NCBI RefSeq assembly: GCF_037154015.1
Contig: NZ_JBANRL010000001.1
Coordinates: 1,054,001-1,118,000 of the forward strand
DNA from: Altererythrobacter aquiaggeris
Lineage (GTDB): Bacteria; Pseudomonadota; Alphaproteobacteria; Sphingomonadales; Sphingomonadaceae
Length of the DNA stretch: 64,000 nucleotides
Direction: 5' to 3'
The notes beneath the pieces were generated by a model. It saw only the letters and a list, made by a program, of their open reading frames with translations, was not told where the DNA came from and did no database searches. Position numbers and translations under genes: made by a program. Numbering within the stretch: the first letter of the stretch is position 1; the number at the start of each line of letters is the position of its first letter. Positions 20,002 through 31,727 of this stretch are shown here, piece after piece.

Positions 20002-20738
20002 TCCTGGGTGCGAAAAATGTAACTGTACGTCTGGGCGGCAATCCTGTGCTGCGCGGCGTGTCGGCCAAACTGGCGGCAGGCACGGTAACCGCAATTTGCG
20101 GACCCAACGGAGCAGGCAAATCGACTTTGCTTTCGGCGCTCGCGGGCCTGATCGAGCTAGCAAGCGGAGAAGTGACGATTGCGGATAAACCCGTTGCCGC
20201 AATTCATCCCCGCCAACGCGCGCGCACAATCGGCTATCTGCCGCAATCCGGTGAAGTGGCGTGGGATGTGGCGGTCCGCAACCTGGTTGCCTTGGGACGA
20301 ATGCCGCACGGCGATGCCAATGCTGCGCCGGTTGAGCGGGCACTCGGCGCGCTCGCCTTGATGGACCTTGCCGACCGGCCGATGTCGCGCCTGTCGGGCG
20401 GCGAAAAAGCGCGTGCGCTGCTTGCCCGGGTGCTTGCGGGCGAGCCTGCGTGGATCCTTGCGGACGAGCCTCTGGCAGCGCTCGATCTGGGGCATCAGCT
20501 GGCGATCCTCAAACATTTGCGCACAGCCGCAAAGGGCGGTGCCGGTGTCGTGCTGGTGCTGCATGATCTTGCGCTGGCGATGAACCATGCGGACCGTGTG
20601 TTGGTGCTGGATAACGGCGCGCTGGTGGCAGACGGTGAACCCGCCGCTGCCCTATCAGCAGACGTCATCGCGCGCGTCTGGGGTGTCAAGGCGCAATGGC
20701 TCGGCGTAACAGGTGCAAAGGCGCTCGTCGCGCAATAA
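19998..20738 (+). CDS. btuD: Cobalamin ABC transporter ATPase, BtuD-like
   Basis: 246 aa. Walker A GPNGAGKSTLL, Q-loop region GYLPQSGEVAWD, ABC signature LSGGEKARALLARVL, Walker B WILADEPLAALDL and switch HDLALA. The ATG at 19998 overlaps the permease stop as ATGA; another ATG nine bases earlier is in frame. Completes the receptor, binding protein, permease and ATPase set in one transcript. BtuC-BtuD families cannot be told from iron-siderophore importers by sequence alone; the riboswitch decides. Confidence 0.93.
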   Translation: MILGAKNVTVRLGGNPVLRGVSAKLAAGTVTAICGPNGAGKSTLLSALAGLIELASGEVTIADKPVAAIHPRQRARTIGYLPQSGEVAWDVAVRNLVALGRMPHGDANAAPVERALGALALMDLADRPMSRLSGGEKARALLARVLAGEPAWILADEPLAALDLGHQLAILKHLRTAAKGGAGVVLVLHDLALAMNHADRVLVLDNGALVADGEPAAALSADVIARVWGVKAQWLGVTGAKALVAQ

Positions 20739-20742
20739 AACC

Positions 20743-20768
20743 CCCTCTCCTCGACATCGGGGAGAGGG
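20743..20768 (+). terminator. Hairpin ending the B12 uptake operon
   Basis: Eight-base perfect arms CCCTCTCC / GGAGAGGG around a ten-base loop, starting five bases after the btuD stop. No T run follows; this kind of CCCTCTCC hairpin also occurs as a dispersed repeat in related genomes (general knowledge, not checked here). Confidence 0.5.
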
Positions 20769-20793
20769 CGTCAAATTCGCCAAGTGACAATTG

Positions 20794-22947
20794 CTATCTG
20801 GACTTCAATCCGCGCGCCACAAGCATCGGTTCTATCGAGGGATTGCGGCCTGTGAAATCGCGGTACATGACCCCGTAATCCTTTGAATGGCCCTGGCCCA
20901 GGAACGTGCTGCGAATGCGGTCACCCATTGCCCGTGTCATGCCGCCATTGGCTGCGACATAGGCATAAGCATCGTGGCTGAGCATTTCGGTCCAGATGTA
21001 GGAATAATATCCGGCCGAATAACCCGGCGTCCAGATATGCCGGAAATAGGGTGATTTGTACCGCGGCGGAACTAGTTCGGGGTTAAGTCCGGTCGAAGCC
21101 AGCGCCGTCTTTTCGAAAGCAAGCACATCGGCGGGGAGCTGCGCTGGTGTGAGCGCGTGCCATTTCATGTCGAGCAACGCTGCCGACAGGGTCTCTCCCA
21201 AAGCGTACCCCTGGTTGAATTTGCCCGCGCGGTCCATTTTCTCGATCAGCGCAGCCGGGATCGTCTCGCCGGTTTCGTGATGTTTGGCATAGCGTGCCAG
21301 AACTTCAGGCAATGACGCAAACGGTTCGTGGAACTGCGAAGGAAATTCGACGAAATCGCGCGCCGTATTGGTGCCCGAAAGCGAAACATATTTCTGGTCC
21401 GCAAACATACCGTGCAACGCATGGCCAAATTCGTGGAACATCGTCTCGACATTATCGAAGCTGACCAGTGCGGGCTGGCCTTCGGCTGGCTTGGGGATGT
21501 TGAGCGTATTGTAAATCACCGGTTTGTTACCGGTCAGATGCGACTGTTCGACAAAGTTGCCCATCCACGCGCCGCCCTGCTTGTTGTCGCGGGCAAACGG
21601 ATCGAAGTAGAACAGCGCCAGCTCGGACCCGTCCTTGTCAAACACCGTGTAAGTGGTGACATCGGGATGATATACCGGAATGTCGGTACGCTGTTTGAAA
21701 GTCAGACCGTATAGCTGGTTCGCCATGTAAAATACGCCGTCTTCCAACGTGCGCGTCACTTCGAAATATGGTTTGATCTCGCTTTCATCGAGATCGTATT
21801 TTTCCTTGCGAACCTTTTCCGCATAATACGACCAGTCCCACGGTTCGACGGTGTAATTGCCGCCGTCGGCCTTGATAGCCGCGTTGAGCATCGCCGCCTC
21901 GCGCAGCTGCGTTGCCGAGAGGGCAGGGACCATCTGTTCCATCAGGCCGAGCGCGGTCGCGGGGGTTTTCGCCATCCGGTCGTACATCGTATAGGTCGCC
22001 CAATCCGGCGCCCCCAGAAGATTGGCCTTGCGGGCACGCAAACCGGCGATTTTGAGAACGGTGTCAGTTGTATCATTCATACCACCCGACGATGTCCTGC
22101 CGATGCTGGCATCATACAATTTTTTACGGGTTGCCCGGTTGCTCAATTTGGCCAGCAGAGGTTGCTGCGTGGTGTTCTGGATAGTCAGCAGATATTTGCC
22201 GGCCATGCCGCGGTCGGCAGCAGCGGTGGCGGCGGCGGCAATTTCCGCATCAGTCAAACCGGCCAGTTCAGCCTTGCTACCGATTGCGATCGCTGCATCT
22301 TTGGATGCTTCGGTCAGCTTTTGCGAGAAATCGGTTTCCAGGCTCGACAATTCGCTATTGATGGCGCGCAGTTGCTGTTTTTCTGAATCCGACAACAGCG
22401 CGCCCGCGTGCACGAAATTGGCATAATAGGTTTCGAGCAGCATCGCATCTTCGCCCGTCATGGCCATGGCTGCGCGATTGTCGTAAAGCGCCTTGATCCG
22501 CTTGAAGAGCTTGTCATTCAGATAGATCGCGTCGCGATTTGCGGCGAGCAGCGGGGCAATCTCGCTTTCGGTGGCATCCAGCAAATCATTGGTATTTGCC
22601 CCCTGCTTTTGCGAAAACGGGGCGAGCGCGCGGCTGAGCATCGCGCCACTAAGCTCCATCGCGACCAAAGTGTTCGTCAGTGTGGGCGCCGCAGGATTAT
22701 TCGCAATCGCGGCAATTTCAGCCTGCTGGATAACCATCGCCTGCTTGATTGCGGGCGCATAATCCTCGTCGCGGATTTTGGTGAAATCGGGTGCCTTGAA
22801 AGGCAACGTGCTTTCGCTGGCGAAATAGCCGGTGCCTTGCGGGATCGCGGCGATCGCTTCTGCGGCGATCCTGTCGGTGGTTTGGGTCATGGTCGTGCAT
22901 CCGGTCAGCGCAAACAAGGCCGCGCCGGTTAAAAGACGGGTTTTCAT
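20794..22947 (-). CDS. dcp: M3 family metallopeptidase, peptidyl-dipeptidase Dcp-like lipoprotein
   Basis: 717 aa. Signal peptide with lipobox ALTGC (Cys near residue 16), then the all-helical M3 fold with the zinc motif FHEFGHALHG at about residue 503-512 and the downstream EFPSQFHEPFA Glu ligand segment. Members remove dipeptides from peptide C-termini. GAGAGGA lies eight bases before ATG 22947; the open frame extends 19 codons further without a site. The lipobox puts it in the periplasm, unlike the cytoplasmic E. coli enzyme. It converges on the btu operon. Confidence 0.92.
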   Translation of the reverse strand: MKTRLLTGAALFALTGCTTMTQTTDRIAAEAIAAIPQGTGYFASESTLPFKAPDFTKIRDEDYAPAIKQAMVIQQAEIAAIANNPAAPTLTNTLVAMELSGAMLSRALAPFSQKQGANTNDLLDATESEIAPLLAANRDAIYLNDKLFKRIKALYDNRAAMAMTGEDAMLLETYYANFVHAGALLSDSEKQQLRAINSELSSLETDFSQKLTEASKDAAIAIGSKAELAGLTDAEIAAAATAAADRGMAGKYLLTIQNTTQQPLLAKLSNRATRKKLYDASIGRTSSGGMNDTTDTVLKIAGLRARKANLLGAPDWATYTMYDRMAKTPATALGLMEQMVPALSATQLREAAMLNAAIKADGGNYTVEPWDWSYYAEKVRKEKYDLDESEIKPYFEVTRTLEDGVFYMANQLYGLTFKQRTDIPVYHPDVTTYTVFDKDGSELALFYFDPFARDNKQGGAWMGNFVEQSHLTGNKPVIYNTLNIPKPAEGQPALVSFDNVETMFHEFGHALHGMFADQKYVSLSGTNTARDFVEFPSQFHEPFASLPEVLARYAKHHETGETIPAALIEKMDRAGKFNQGYALGETLSAALLDMKWHALTPAQLPADVLAFEKTALASTGLNPELVPPRYKSPYFRHIWTPGYSAGYYSYIWTEMLSHDAYAYVAANGGMTRAMGDRIRSTFLGQGHSKDYGVMYRDFTGRNPSIEPMLVARGLKSR

Positions 22948-23060
22948 TAAAATTCCTCTCCAGAACGAATGACGCCAATGCCCGTATTTCGGCATTGCCG
23001 TCAATAAGATGGCTGTCCCTGTAGTCCGCCCGATTTGAACGTCAGGTGAAATCGCCGGGC

Positions 23061-23744
23061 CTAAGCTCTTTGCGCTCTAGTCGCTGGACCGATCGCTCCG
23101 CTATTGCGTGTGTCGGAATAGTCCGCATCCAGAAAAATGGCAGCACGCCGCTTGCTGCGGTGAATTAGTCCGTCGAAGCCAAATCCGCCCGCATTATGAT
23201 AGCCAAGTTCGTCTGCGATAGCGCGGTAGTCTGCCAGCGCAACAGCAGCATTCAGCCTGGGGCTCTCGCTGGCCGCCAGTTTGCCTTCGCCGACATTGAA
23301 AGCAAGATCGACCAGGGCATCGAATTCATGCTGGTACAGCACCAGATCACCAACAAGCCGGCGAACGGAAGCCTCCGCTATGGCCAGATCCCGTTCCAAC
23401 AATACCATTATCTGGTCCCGACTGACATTTTGGCCAACGGATAAATTGTCATCGCGTGTCACCTGATGGCCGGCGCCCACCGTCGGGCGGCCTGCCGCAT
23501 CAAGGTAAACGTCGGCGCGCACACCTTCTTCTTCAATCAGCGCCATTTTCATTTTGTCGCTCGCAGACAAAGCTGTAGCTGACTTGCGTACCGCTTCCGC
23601 CTCGCTGGTAAGTGACGGGCCGTCCAGAAACGCGGACGGCAAGTCAGTAGCGGCGGTCAGGCTGACCGCACCGGCAGACATCAGCAGCGCGGCACGCTTG
23701 CGCTTTAACCCGGCGCGCTGCCGGGATAGCAATGTGCGCATCAT
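23061..23744 (-). CDS. GH24 (phage-type) lysozyme with N-terminal membrane segment
   Basis: 227 aa from ATG 23744. A basic stretch (RQRAGLKRKR) precedes a short hydrophobic segment (ALLMSAGAVSLTA). The lysozyme domain shows the T4-type catalytic spacing: Glu in EEEGVRADVYLD, Asp nine residues on, and Thr six later in GRPTVGAGHQV, then YQHEFDALVDLAFNVG. Breaks peptidoglycan glycan strands. No other phage genes are nearby, so it looks domesticated. An in-frame GTG at 23825 would give 254 aa with a more basic N-terminus. Confidence 0.87.
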   Translation of the reverse strand: MMRTLLSRQRAGLKRKRAALLMSAGAVSLTAATDLPSAFLDGPSLTSEAEAVRKSATALSASDKMKMALIEEEGVRADVYLDAAGRPTVGAGHQVTRDDNLSVGQNVSRDQIMVLLERDLAIAEASVRRLVGDLVLYQHEFDALVDLAFNVGEGKLAASESPRLNAAVALADYRAIADELGYHNAGGFGFDGLIHRSKRRAAIFLDADYSDTRNSGAIGPATRAQRA

Positions 23745-24013
23745 GTCTTTCGCACGGTCCCGCTTGCGTGACCTGTTTGTTCGGTTGAATATCGGGATGC
23801 GAGTTCTAAAAATTTCCTTTTTCACACAGTGTATTAACGGTTGAAGCGAAGATCCTATCCACGCTTCGGCGCGTGTGATGCACAGGTCAGGACAGCTGCC
23901 CGAAATCCCGGCTTGCCGATCCGCTCCGGTAAACTTTCCGTCCGGTTTGTTTCAATCGGAGCAATATTCGGGCAGTGGGGTGCAAACTGTTTGTATTCTG
24001 GATTGGAAAACAA

Positions 24014-25204
24014 TTGACCGAAACAATTCGCACGTCGCTGCGCGATTTCATCAAGGGCGAAACATCGGGCGGCTTTATGCTGATCGGTGCTGCCATCCTG
24101 GCAATGCTGCTGGTCAATTTCGGCGGCGAAGCGATTTACCGCGCGCTTTGGGGCCTGCCGGTTGTCCTGACCGCTGGCGGTTTCGGCATCGACAAGCCCT
24201 TGCTGCTGTGGGTGAACGATGGCTTGATGGCGGTGTTTTTCTTCCTGATAGGTCTGGAAGTAAAACGCGAAGTGCTCGATGGTCAATTATCGAGCTGGTC
24301 GCAGGCGTCACTTCCGATCTTTGCAGCAATTGGCGGCATGGCCGTGCCAGCCGCGGTTTTTCTGATGGTCAATTCCGGCGTAACGGAAAATATGCGCGGC
24401 TGGGCCATCCCGGCGGCGACCGACATCGCTTTTGCTTTGGGTATTCTGGCGCTGCTGGGAAAGCGGGCACCGACCGAACTTAAAGTCCTGCTTCTGGCCG
24501 TAGCAATTATCGACGATATCGGCGCAATTGCGATCATTGCGGTGTTTTATACCGAGAACCTGTCGCTCACCGCACTTGGCGGCGCGGCCGTGATATTGGC
24601 GGCGCTATTTGCGGTAAACCGGGCAGGCGTAACCCGCGTTGCGGTCTATATTCTGCTTGGCATTGTAATGTGGGTATTTGTGCTGAAATCGGGTGTACAT
24701 GCAACATTGGCCGGTGTCGCCACCGCCATGTTCGTTCCGCTGAAAAGCGCCGATAGCGAAGCGGGCGCGGCTTCACCGCTCGAAACGCTTGAACACGCTC
24801 TGCACCCCTATGCGGCGTTCCTGATCCTGCCGGTGTTTGCATTCGCCAATGCCGGGGTTTCGCTTGCAGGTTTTGGTCCATCGGCGCTGGCCGAACCTCT
24901 GCCGCTCGGCATTGCGGCCGGTCTGTTCGTCGGCAAACAGGTCGGTGTGTTCGGTGCAATTATGCTGGCCGTGGCTATCGGGGCTGCAAAACGGCCTGAC
25001 GGTGTATCGTGGATGCAGCTTTACGGGCTGGCTTGTCTGACGGGTATCGGTTTCACCATGAGCCTGTTTATCGGAACGCTGGCTTTCCCTGATTTCGACC
25101 AGCTGGAGCAGGTTAAAATCGGCGTGCTCGCAGGCTCGCTGGGTTCTGGTTTGCTGGGTTACTTGCTGATCAGGTTCGCTCCCGTCAGATCCAACGCCGG
25201 ATAG
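24014..25204 (+). CDS. nhaA: Na+/H+ antiporter NhaA
   Basis: 396 aa from a TTG at 24014 (LTETIRTSLRDF); a GTG at 23975 in the same frame gives 409 aa. About 11-12 hydrophobic segments with NhaA signatures: FFFLIGLEVKREVLDG, the unwound helix IV region AIPAATDIAFALGIL, and the helix V ion-binding pair AIIDDIGAIAI (the two Asp residues that bind Na+/H+). Exports sodium in exchange for protons, giving salt and alkali tolerance, which suits a marine organism. Confidence 0.95.
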   Translation: MTETIRTSLRDFIKGETSGGFMLIGAAILAMLLVNFGGEAIYRALWGLPVVLTAGGFGIDKPLLLWVNDGLMAVFFFLIGLEVKREVLDGQLSSWSQASLPIFAAIGGMAVPAAVFLMVNSGVTENMRGWAIPAATDIAFALGILALLGKRAPTELKVLLLAVAIIDDIGAIAIIAVFYTENLSLTALGGAAVILAALFAVNRAGVTRVAVYILLGIVMWVFVLKSGVHATLAGVATAMFVPLKSADSEAGAASPLETLEHALHPYAAFLILPVFAFANAGVSLAGFGPSALAEPLPLGIAAGLFVGKQVGVFGAIMLAVAIGAAKRPDGVSWMQLYGLACLTGIGFTMSLFIGTLAFPDFDQLEQVKIGVLAGSLGSGLLGYLLIRFAPVRSNAG

Positions 25205-25221
25205 CCCGTTAAATGCCAAAG

Positions 25222-26172
25222 CTACCCAGCAGGTAACGGCGGCGGAGAAGGAGGAGGTGGCGGCGGAGGCGGTGCATTCGGGGCAGGCGAAGCGGGGTTC
25301 GGGTGCAGCATACTTTCCTCGCTGACCAGAAACAGTGCCTCATCATCGGTAAACATCACGATCTTGTCTTCTTGCACACGCACAAACCCTGGGTCGCTGC
25401 GCATAATCCGCGTGATGATATTTCCCGCTGCGCCCAGCTGGAGATTATCGAGCGGACAATCGCCGGCTGGTTCCCCGTTTTTGAGAAATCTGTGCCGGCC
25501 AGTGTGTCGCCCGCGCACTTCTGCCCGGCTGCATTCGGACCAGTTCATGCGGTTTGCTGAAATCGTCATAACGCCCGCAGCCTCGCCAATGCTGGAACCC
25601 GACATTCCCCATCCGCTATATTGTTCGGCATATTGCGGCACCCAGCGTCCGGCGACCTCGCTCAAACCGGCGCCGCGTTCCGCCAGATAGCGTCCCGGAT
25701 CGAGCAGAATGAGATCGGTGCTGCCATCGGTAATGCGCAGTTTGCCTTGACCAAGCCGGGAAACCTTCAGGTTTGCCGAGAAGAAATTGAAAAGGCGTCC
25801 ATCACGGTCCTGAATTTCCGCCGGACATCCCATCAGCGTCTGCATCCGGTTTCCGCCGCCGGTGTCCTTTAGAATGCCATTATCTATCTTCGCCGCATTG
25901 CCCGAACGATTGCAGCCAATTGCGTATGACAAGTGATCATCATCGATAAATACGAACGACGCCCTCCATGCGCCGGAAGTGCGCCAGCCGGGTTCGAAAT
26001 TTTCAAAGCTCGCAATGTACCAAAAGCCTGCAATGTCGGCGAGCGACGCGACCGGGACTGCACGTTCATCGGCGGATAGTTGCGCGACAGGCTCGGAACC
26101 CTGATCAGAAACCGATGCCGGACTGCACGCAGCCGCCAGAAATGCGATTGTGACCGGACAAGTTTTCAGCAT
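25222..26172 (-). CDS. META-domain-like lipoprotein with proline-rich tail
   Basis: 316 aa. Lipobox FLAAAC (Cys near residue 16). A first domain resembles META/HslJ proteins: GFWYIASFE, SFVFIDDDHLSYAIGCNRSGN and QTLMGCPAE, the GCN and MGC cysteines being typical of the fold. A second related part follows (GRWVPQY, ANRMNWSECSRAE). The end is almost pure proline and serine (residues about 297-316). Function unknown; META proteins are linked to envelope stress. Converges with nhaA, 17 bases apart. Confidence 0.78.
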   Translation of the reverse strand: MLKTCPVTIAFLAAACSPASVSDQGSEPVAQLSADERAVPVASLADIAGFWYIASFENFEPGWRTSGAWRASFVFIDDDHLSYAIGCNRSGNAAKIDNGILKDTGGGNRMQTLMGCPAEIQDRDGRLFNFFSANLKVSRLGQGKLRITDGSTDLILLDPGRYLAERGAGLSEVAGRWVPQYAEQYSGWGMSGSSIGEAAGVMTISANRMNWSECSRAEVRGRHTGRHRFLKNGEPAGDCPLDNLQLGAAGNIITRIMRSDPGFVRVQEDKIVMFTDDEALFLVSEESMLHPNPASPAPNAPPPPPPPPSPPPLPAG

Positions 26173-26298
26173 TCAAAACACCCCGTCAACAAACCGTCAC
26201 CGCTTTCTTTCATGACTATAAAGGCTTGTACATTGCTTTTGCCCGAACGGATTGCCACATCACCCGTGCGCGGCAGGTCCTGCCCCATTGACACACGC

Positions 26299-26313
26299 GA
26301 ACATTACCGGAAC
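26299..26313 (+). promoter_or_regulatory. LexA (SOS) box upstream of uvrA
   Basis: GAAC-ATTACCG-GAAC matches the alphaproteobacterial direct-repeat LexA box GAAC-N7-GAAC exactly. It lies 10 bases before the uvrA ATG, so bound LexA would block transcription or very early elongation. Confidence 0.88.
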
Positions 26314-26323
26314 AGATTGACGC

Positions 26324-29251
<2,928 letters not shown>

Positions 29252-29275
29252 GGGGTGAGCTGTCACTTCGATAAA

Positions 29276-30361
29276 TTAAAGTAGCGCTCGGTTTAAACCT
29301 CGTAAACCTTGCTTTTCCGCACGAAGTGCTGCCTTCATAGGACGCGTCAAATAGGCACGTGTCTTAAGCTGAGCATCGCTCAATTTTTCTAACGGCTCGA
29401 GCCATTGGTCTATTTTTCTTTTAGTTTCTTGCTCGATAGAAATAGGCTGGTCGAAAAGACCGAGATTTTGCCAGTTCACGAAGGGCTTCCCCTGAACAAA
29501 TTTTAGGTCGGCATAGTCGAAATCGCGGTACCATTTCGTTCCTAGTTCTACGCAATATGGGCCGTCTTTCTGTCGAATGTAAAAGAAATCAGTTATTGGG
29601 TGGTCGTCTTCAATTTGGGATCGGTAGTCTAATAAGTACAAGATTTTGTGAAGCCTGAAGAGGCTGGCTGATCCAAGCTTAGACAGTAAATACTCCACGA
29701 CTTCCCAACCTGATCGGTCCTTCGGTGCTGACTGGCCCCGTATTTTCTTCGCTTGGTTATATCGTTTAAATTGCTCACTCAGAAAATAGTAATCTGCAGT
29801 CTGGGTAGGAAAATTTCGGTGAATCATTGCCCTCGCTCCAGGATGATAGAGAGGGACTAAAGTTCTTCCAAACCAATTGTTCATTGTCCGAACCGACGTA
29901 GATATTTGAAGATTATGTTCTGAAATATAGTTGAGTGCTTGAAGCGCCTTCGCTCCTAGAGTGACAATTATTTCCGGATTTATTGTCTGAATTTGCCTCT
30001 CCAATAATTCCGCACAATTCTTCAGGTTTTTCACACTTGGCGGGCGATTATTGCCGTGTTCGTCGGTTGGGTTGCAGAGCACTGCATTTGTCACGAAAAT
30101 ATCTCGACGACTGAAGCCCGCAAGACGTAAGAGTCGATCGAAGTTTTCGCCAGCTGCGTCGCCATGAAAAGGAATTGCCGTTCGCTCTGCTCCGAGCCTC
30201 CCGGGCGCTTCACCAACAAACATAATGCGGGCCGATGGGTTTCCGTTCGCATCAGTTAGGACACGGTTGCATCCCGCCATCTCGCTGCACTGCGAACAAA
30301 CTTGTGCGTCGGCAACAAGATTTGCGAACTGATCCTGATTAAATTTTTCCAATAAAGTCAT
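29276..30361 (-). CDS. Uracil-DNA glycosylase (family 4-like) fused to a Panacea/DUF4065 domain
   Basis: 361 aa, two domains. Residues 1-200: UDG superfamily with four Cys placed for a 4Fe-4S cluster (Cys22, Cys25, Cys96, Cys116), motif GEAPGRLGAERTAIPFHG at 50-67, TNAVLCNPTDEHG at 91-103, TLGAKALQAL and the motif LYHPGAR with His173. Such enzymes remove uracil from DNA. Residues about 218-300 match the Panacea (SocA-like) antitoxin domain: LHKILYLLDYRS, PITDFFYIRQKDGPY. The remainder is helical and unassigned. Starts inside the preceding gene (23-base overlap). The fusion is what I see; that Panacea restrains the UDG is inference. AT-richer than the chromosome around it. Confidence 0.82.
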   Translation of the reverse strand: MTLLEKFNQDQFANLVADAQVCSQCSEMAGCNRVLTDANGNPSARIMFVGEAPGRLGAERTAIPFHGDAAGENFDRLLRLAGFSRRDIFVTNAVLCNPTDEHGNNRPPSVKNLKNCAELLERQIQTINPEIIVTLGAKALQALNYISEHNLQISTSVRTMNNWFGRTLVPLYHPGARAMIHRNFPTQTADYYFLSEQFKRYNQAKKIRGQSAPKDRSGWEVVEYLLSKLGSASLFRLHKILYLLDYRSQIEDDHPITDFFYIRQKDGPYCVELGTKWYRDFDYADLKFVQGKPFVNWQNLGLFDQPISIEQETKRKIDQWLEPLEKLSDAQLKTRAYLTRPMKAALRAEKQGLRGLNRALL

Positions 30362-31079
30362 TAGTATTTGATTTCGTACCTACAAATGGATTGAATGAAA
30401 CGACATCTGCCCCTTTGAAAGTGCGGCCTGTTCGCTCGGCTATGAAGTTTCCAAGTTCGGCTAAGCCCAAAAAATTCCCGAGCGCTTTGTTTGAAAAATC
30501 GTGGGATCGATAAACGGCACCTAACGATAATTCATGGACACCGAACGACCTTATCTGAACATACTGAAGACAAGGACTTCCTCGTGTTCGAAATGTATCG
30601 CTTGGCAAATCCGTGTGTAGATAAAGTGCAGCTTCACTGTTCATCTGCCAAGCGTTCAACTTCGTAATAGCTTCCAGAAGACGGTTTGCCTTTATCGTTC
30701 GTTTTTGCCCAAAGCGATCATACCACGATCCAGACAACCTTTCGAAATAGGTGTGTCGCCAACCGCTATAACGAATGCCACGCCTACGTCCCCTTCCGAA
30801 CACAACTTGTCCGGCATTAAGCGCATCGAACGCGGAGCCTTTGGCTTGTCTTACAATTCTCGGACATAACACTGATGCAACACTTGATGGAGCTTCGAAT
30901 CCTGCACTTTTGGCCGCGATATTTAGTGCACCGACCTCTTCCGCGCCGCCTACCCAAGCATTGCCAAAACTGGTGACGATAACATAGGGCTTTGTTGGTT
31001 CATCCACCAGCCTAGAGGTTGCCAGTTTCCACGCTTCTAACAGATCGGCGTGATAGAAACTTGAAGAGAGTTGCGTCAT
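30339..31079 (-). CDS. Divergent thymidylate-synthase-fold protein
   Basis: 246 aa. The C-terminal half follows the thymidylate synthase active-site block: GSPCLQYVQIRS with the candidate nucleophile Cys170, then VYRSHDFSNKALGNFLGLAEL, aligning Arg191-Ser192 and Asp194 with the phosphate-binding QRSxD and Asn202 with the dUMP-contacting Asn. An NRLLEAITKLNAW segment precedes it as in ThyA. Overall identity to ThyA looks low, and the N-terminus (VIVTSFGNAWVGGAEEVGAL) is unlike the housekeeping enzyme, so substrate and reaction are unknown; a pyrimidine nucleotide is likely. Start overlaps the mazG stop as ATGA. Confidence 0.72.
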   Translation of the reverse strand: MTQLSSSFYHADLLEAWKLATSRLVDEPTKPYVIVTSFGNAWVGGAEEVGALNIAAKSAGFEAPSSVASVLCPRIVRQAKGSAFDALNAGQVVFGRGRRRGIRYSGWRHTYFERLSGSWYDRFGQKRTIKANRLLEAITKLNAWQMNSEAALYLHTDLPSDTFRTRGSPCLQYVQIRSFGVHELSLGAVYRSHDFSNKALGNFLGLAELGNFIAERTGRTFKGADVVSFNPFVGTKSNTNDFIGKI

Positions 31080-31698
31080 CGCTGATCAAACCTCATCGTC
31101 CCCTTCTCTAGATCGCACGCAATGCGTCCGCCTCCATGTTCATCGAGTTTATCAAACAGCTGAAATCCAAGAGCAATTGCATCACGCCAAGCAGTAATGT
31201 CGCGTACCGAGACCTCGAGACCTTTAGTCATAACCTTAACAGCTGAGAGCACAGAAAATGGAATATTTCGTCGGTCACTGAAGGCTGATACTCCTTCAGC
31301 CGTTCGGGAATTTTGATTGAAAATGAAAACAGAGATACCTTCTTCGAGAAAAATGGATCGGGCACCATCCTCGACCCGATCTAGCTCAGGGTCATATCGT
31401 CTTTTTAGACCCAGCTGTTTTCTCGCCACTGGCGACCACCCCAGCTTCGTCATGTATGCAAAGTGAAAAACATCGTGAAAGCGATAGCCGTCTTCATCGT
31501 GTGCGTTATCATCGAGCGGATCACCAAACGGCTTGCCATTAACCCGAATTTGCATTTTTTGCCCTTCCGGATCGAAAGTGAGACTGAATTTTTCCGGGAA
31601 ACGCTGCTTTTTCGGCGCGTTCCGATCTAAACGCGATTTGGAGCCGTTGAATAGGAATTTCGACTTATTAAGGTTCGTTTCTGCGACGTCTGAGAGAG
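31076..31698 (-). pseudogene. mazG: mazG, C-terminal fragment cut off by the IS element
   Basis: The frame is open from the insertion site to the stop and reads DIALSDVAETNLNK, a linker, then a compact C-terminal domain (GYRFHDVFHFAYMTKLGWSP, RVEDGARSIFLEEGISVFIF) that I know as the C-terminal extension of some MazG-type pyrophosphohydrolases. An internal ATG at 31555 could start a 159-aa fragment, but no ribosome site is evident. The N-terminal catalytic part is at 34944-35171 on the far side of the transposon. Joining the two across one CGATATCG copy gives SHFDIALSDVAE without a frame break. Confidence 0.88.
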
Positions 31699-31706
31699 CG
31701 ATATCG
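31699..31706. repeat. Target site duplication, left copy (CGATATCG)
   Basis: Eight bases directly outside the left inverted repeat, identical to 34949-34956. Because CGATATCG is a palindrome the repeats read the same on both strands. Eight-base duplications are typical for IS1-family elements. Confidence 0.9.
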
Positions 31707-31727
31707 GGTAGTGGGTCAGTTTGAAAT
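31707..31727 (+). repeat. IS element left terminal inverted repeat
   Basis: Twenty-one bases starting GGTAGTGGGTCAG and ending TTTGAAAT, exactly complementary to 34928-34948. The transposase stop codon (31716-31718) lies inside it. Confidence 0.93.
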
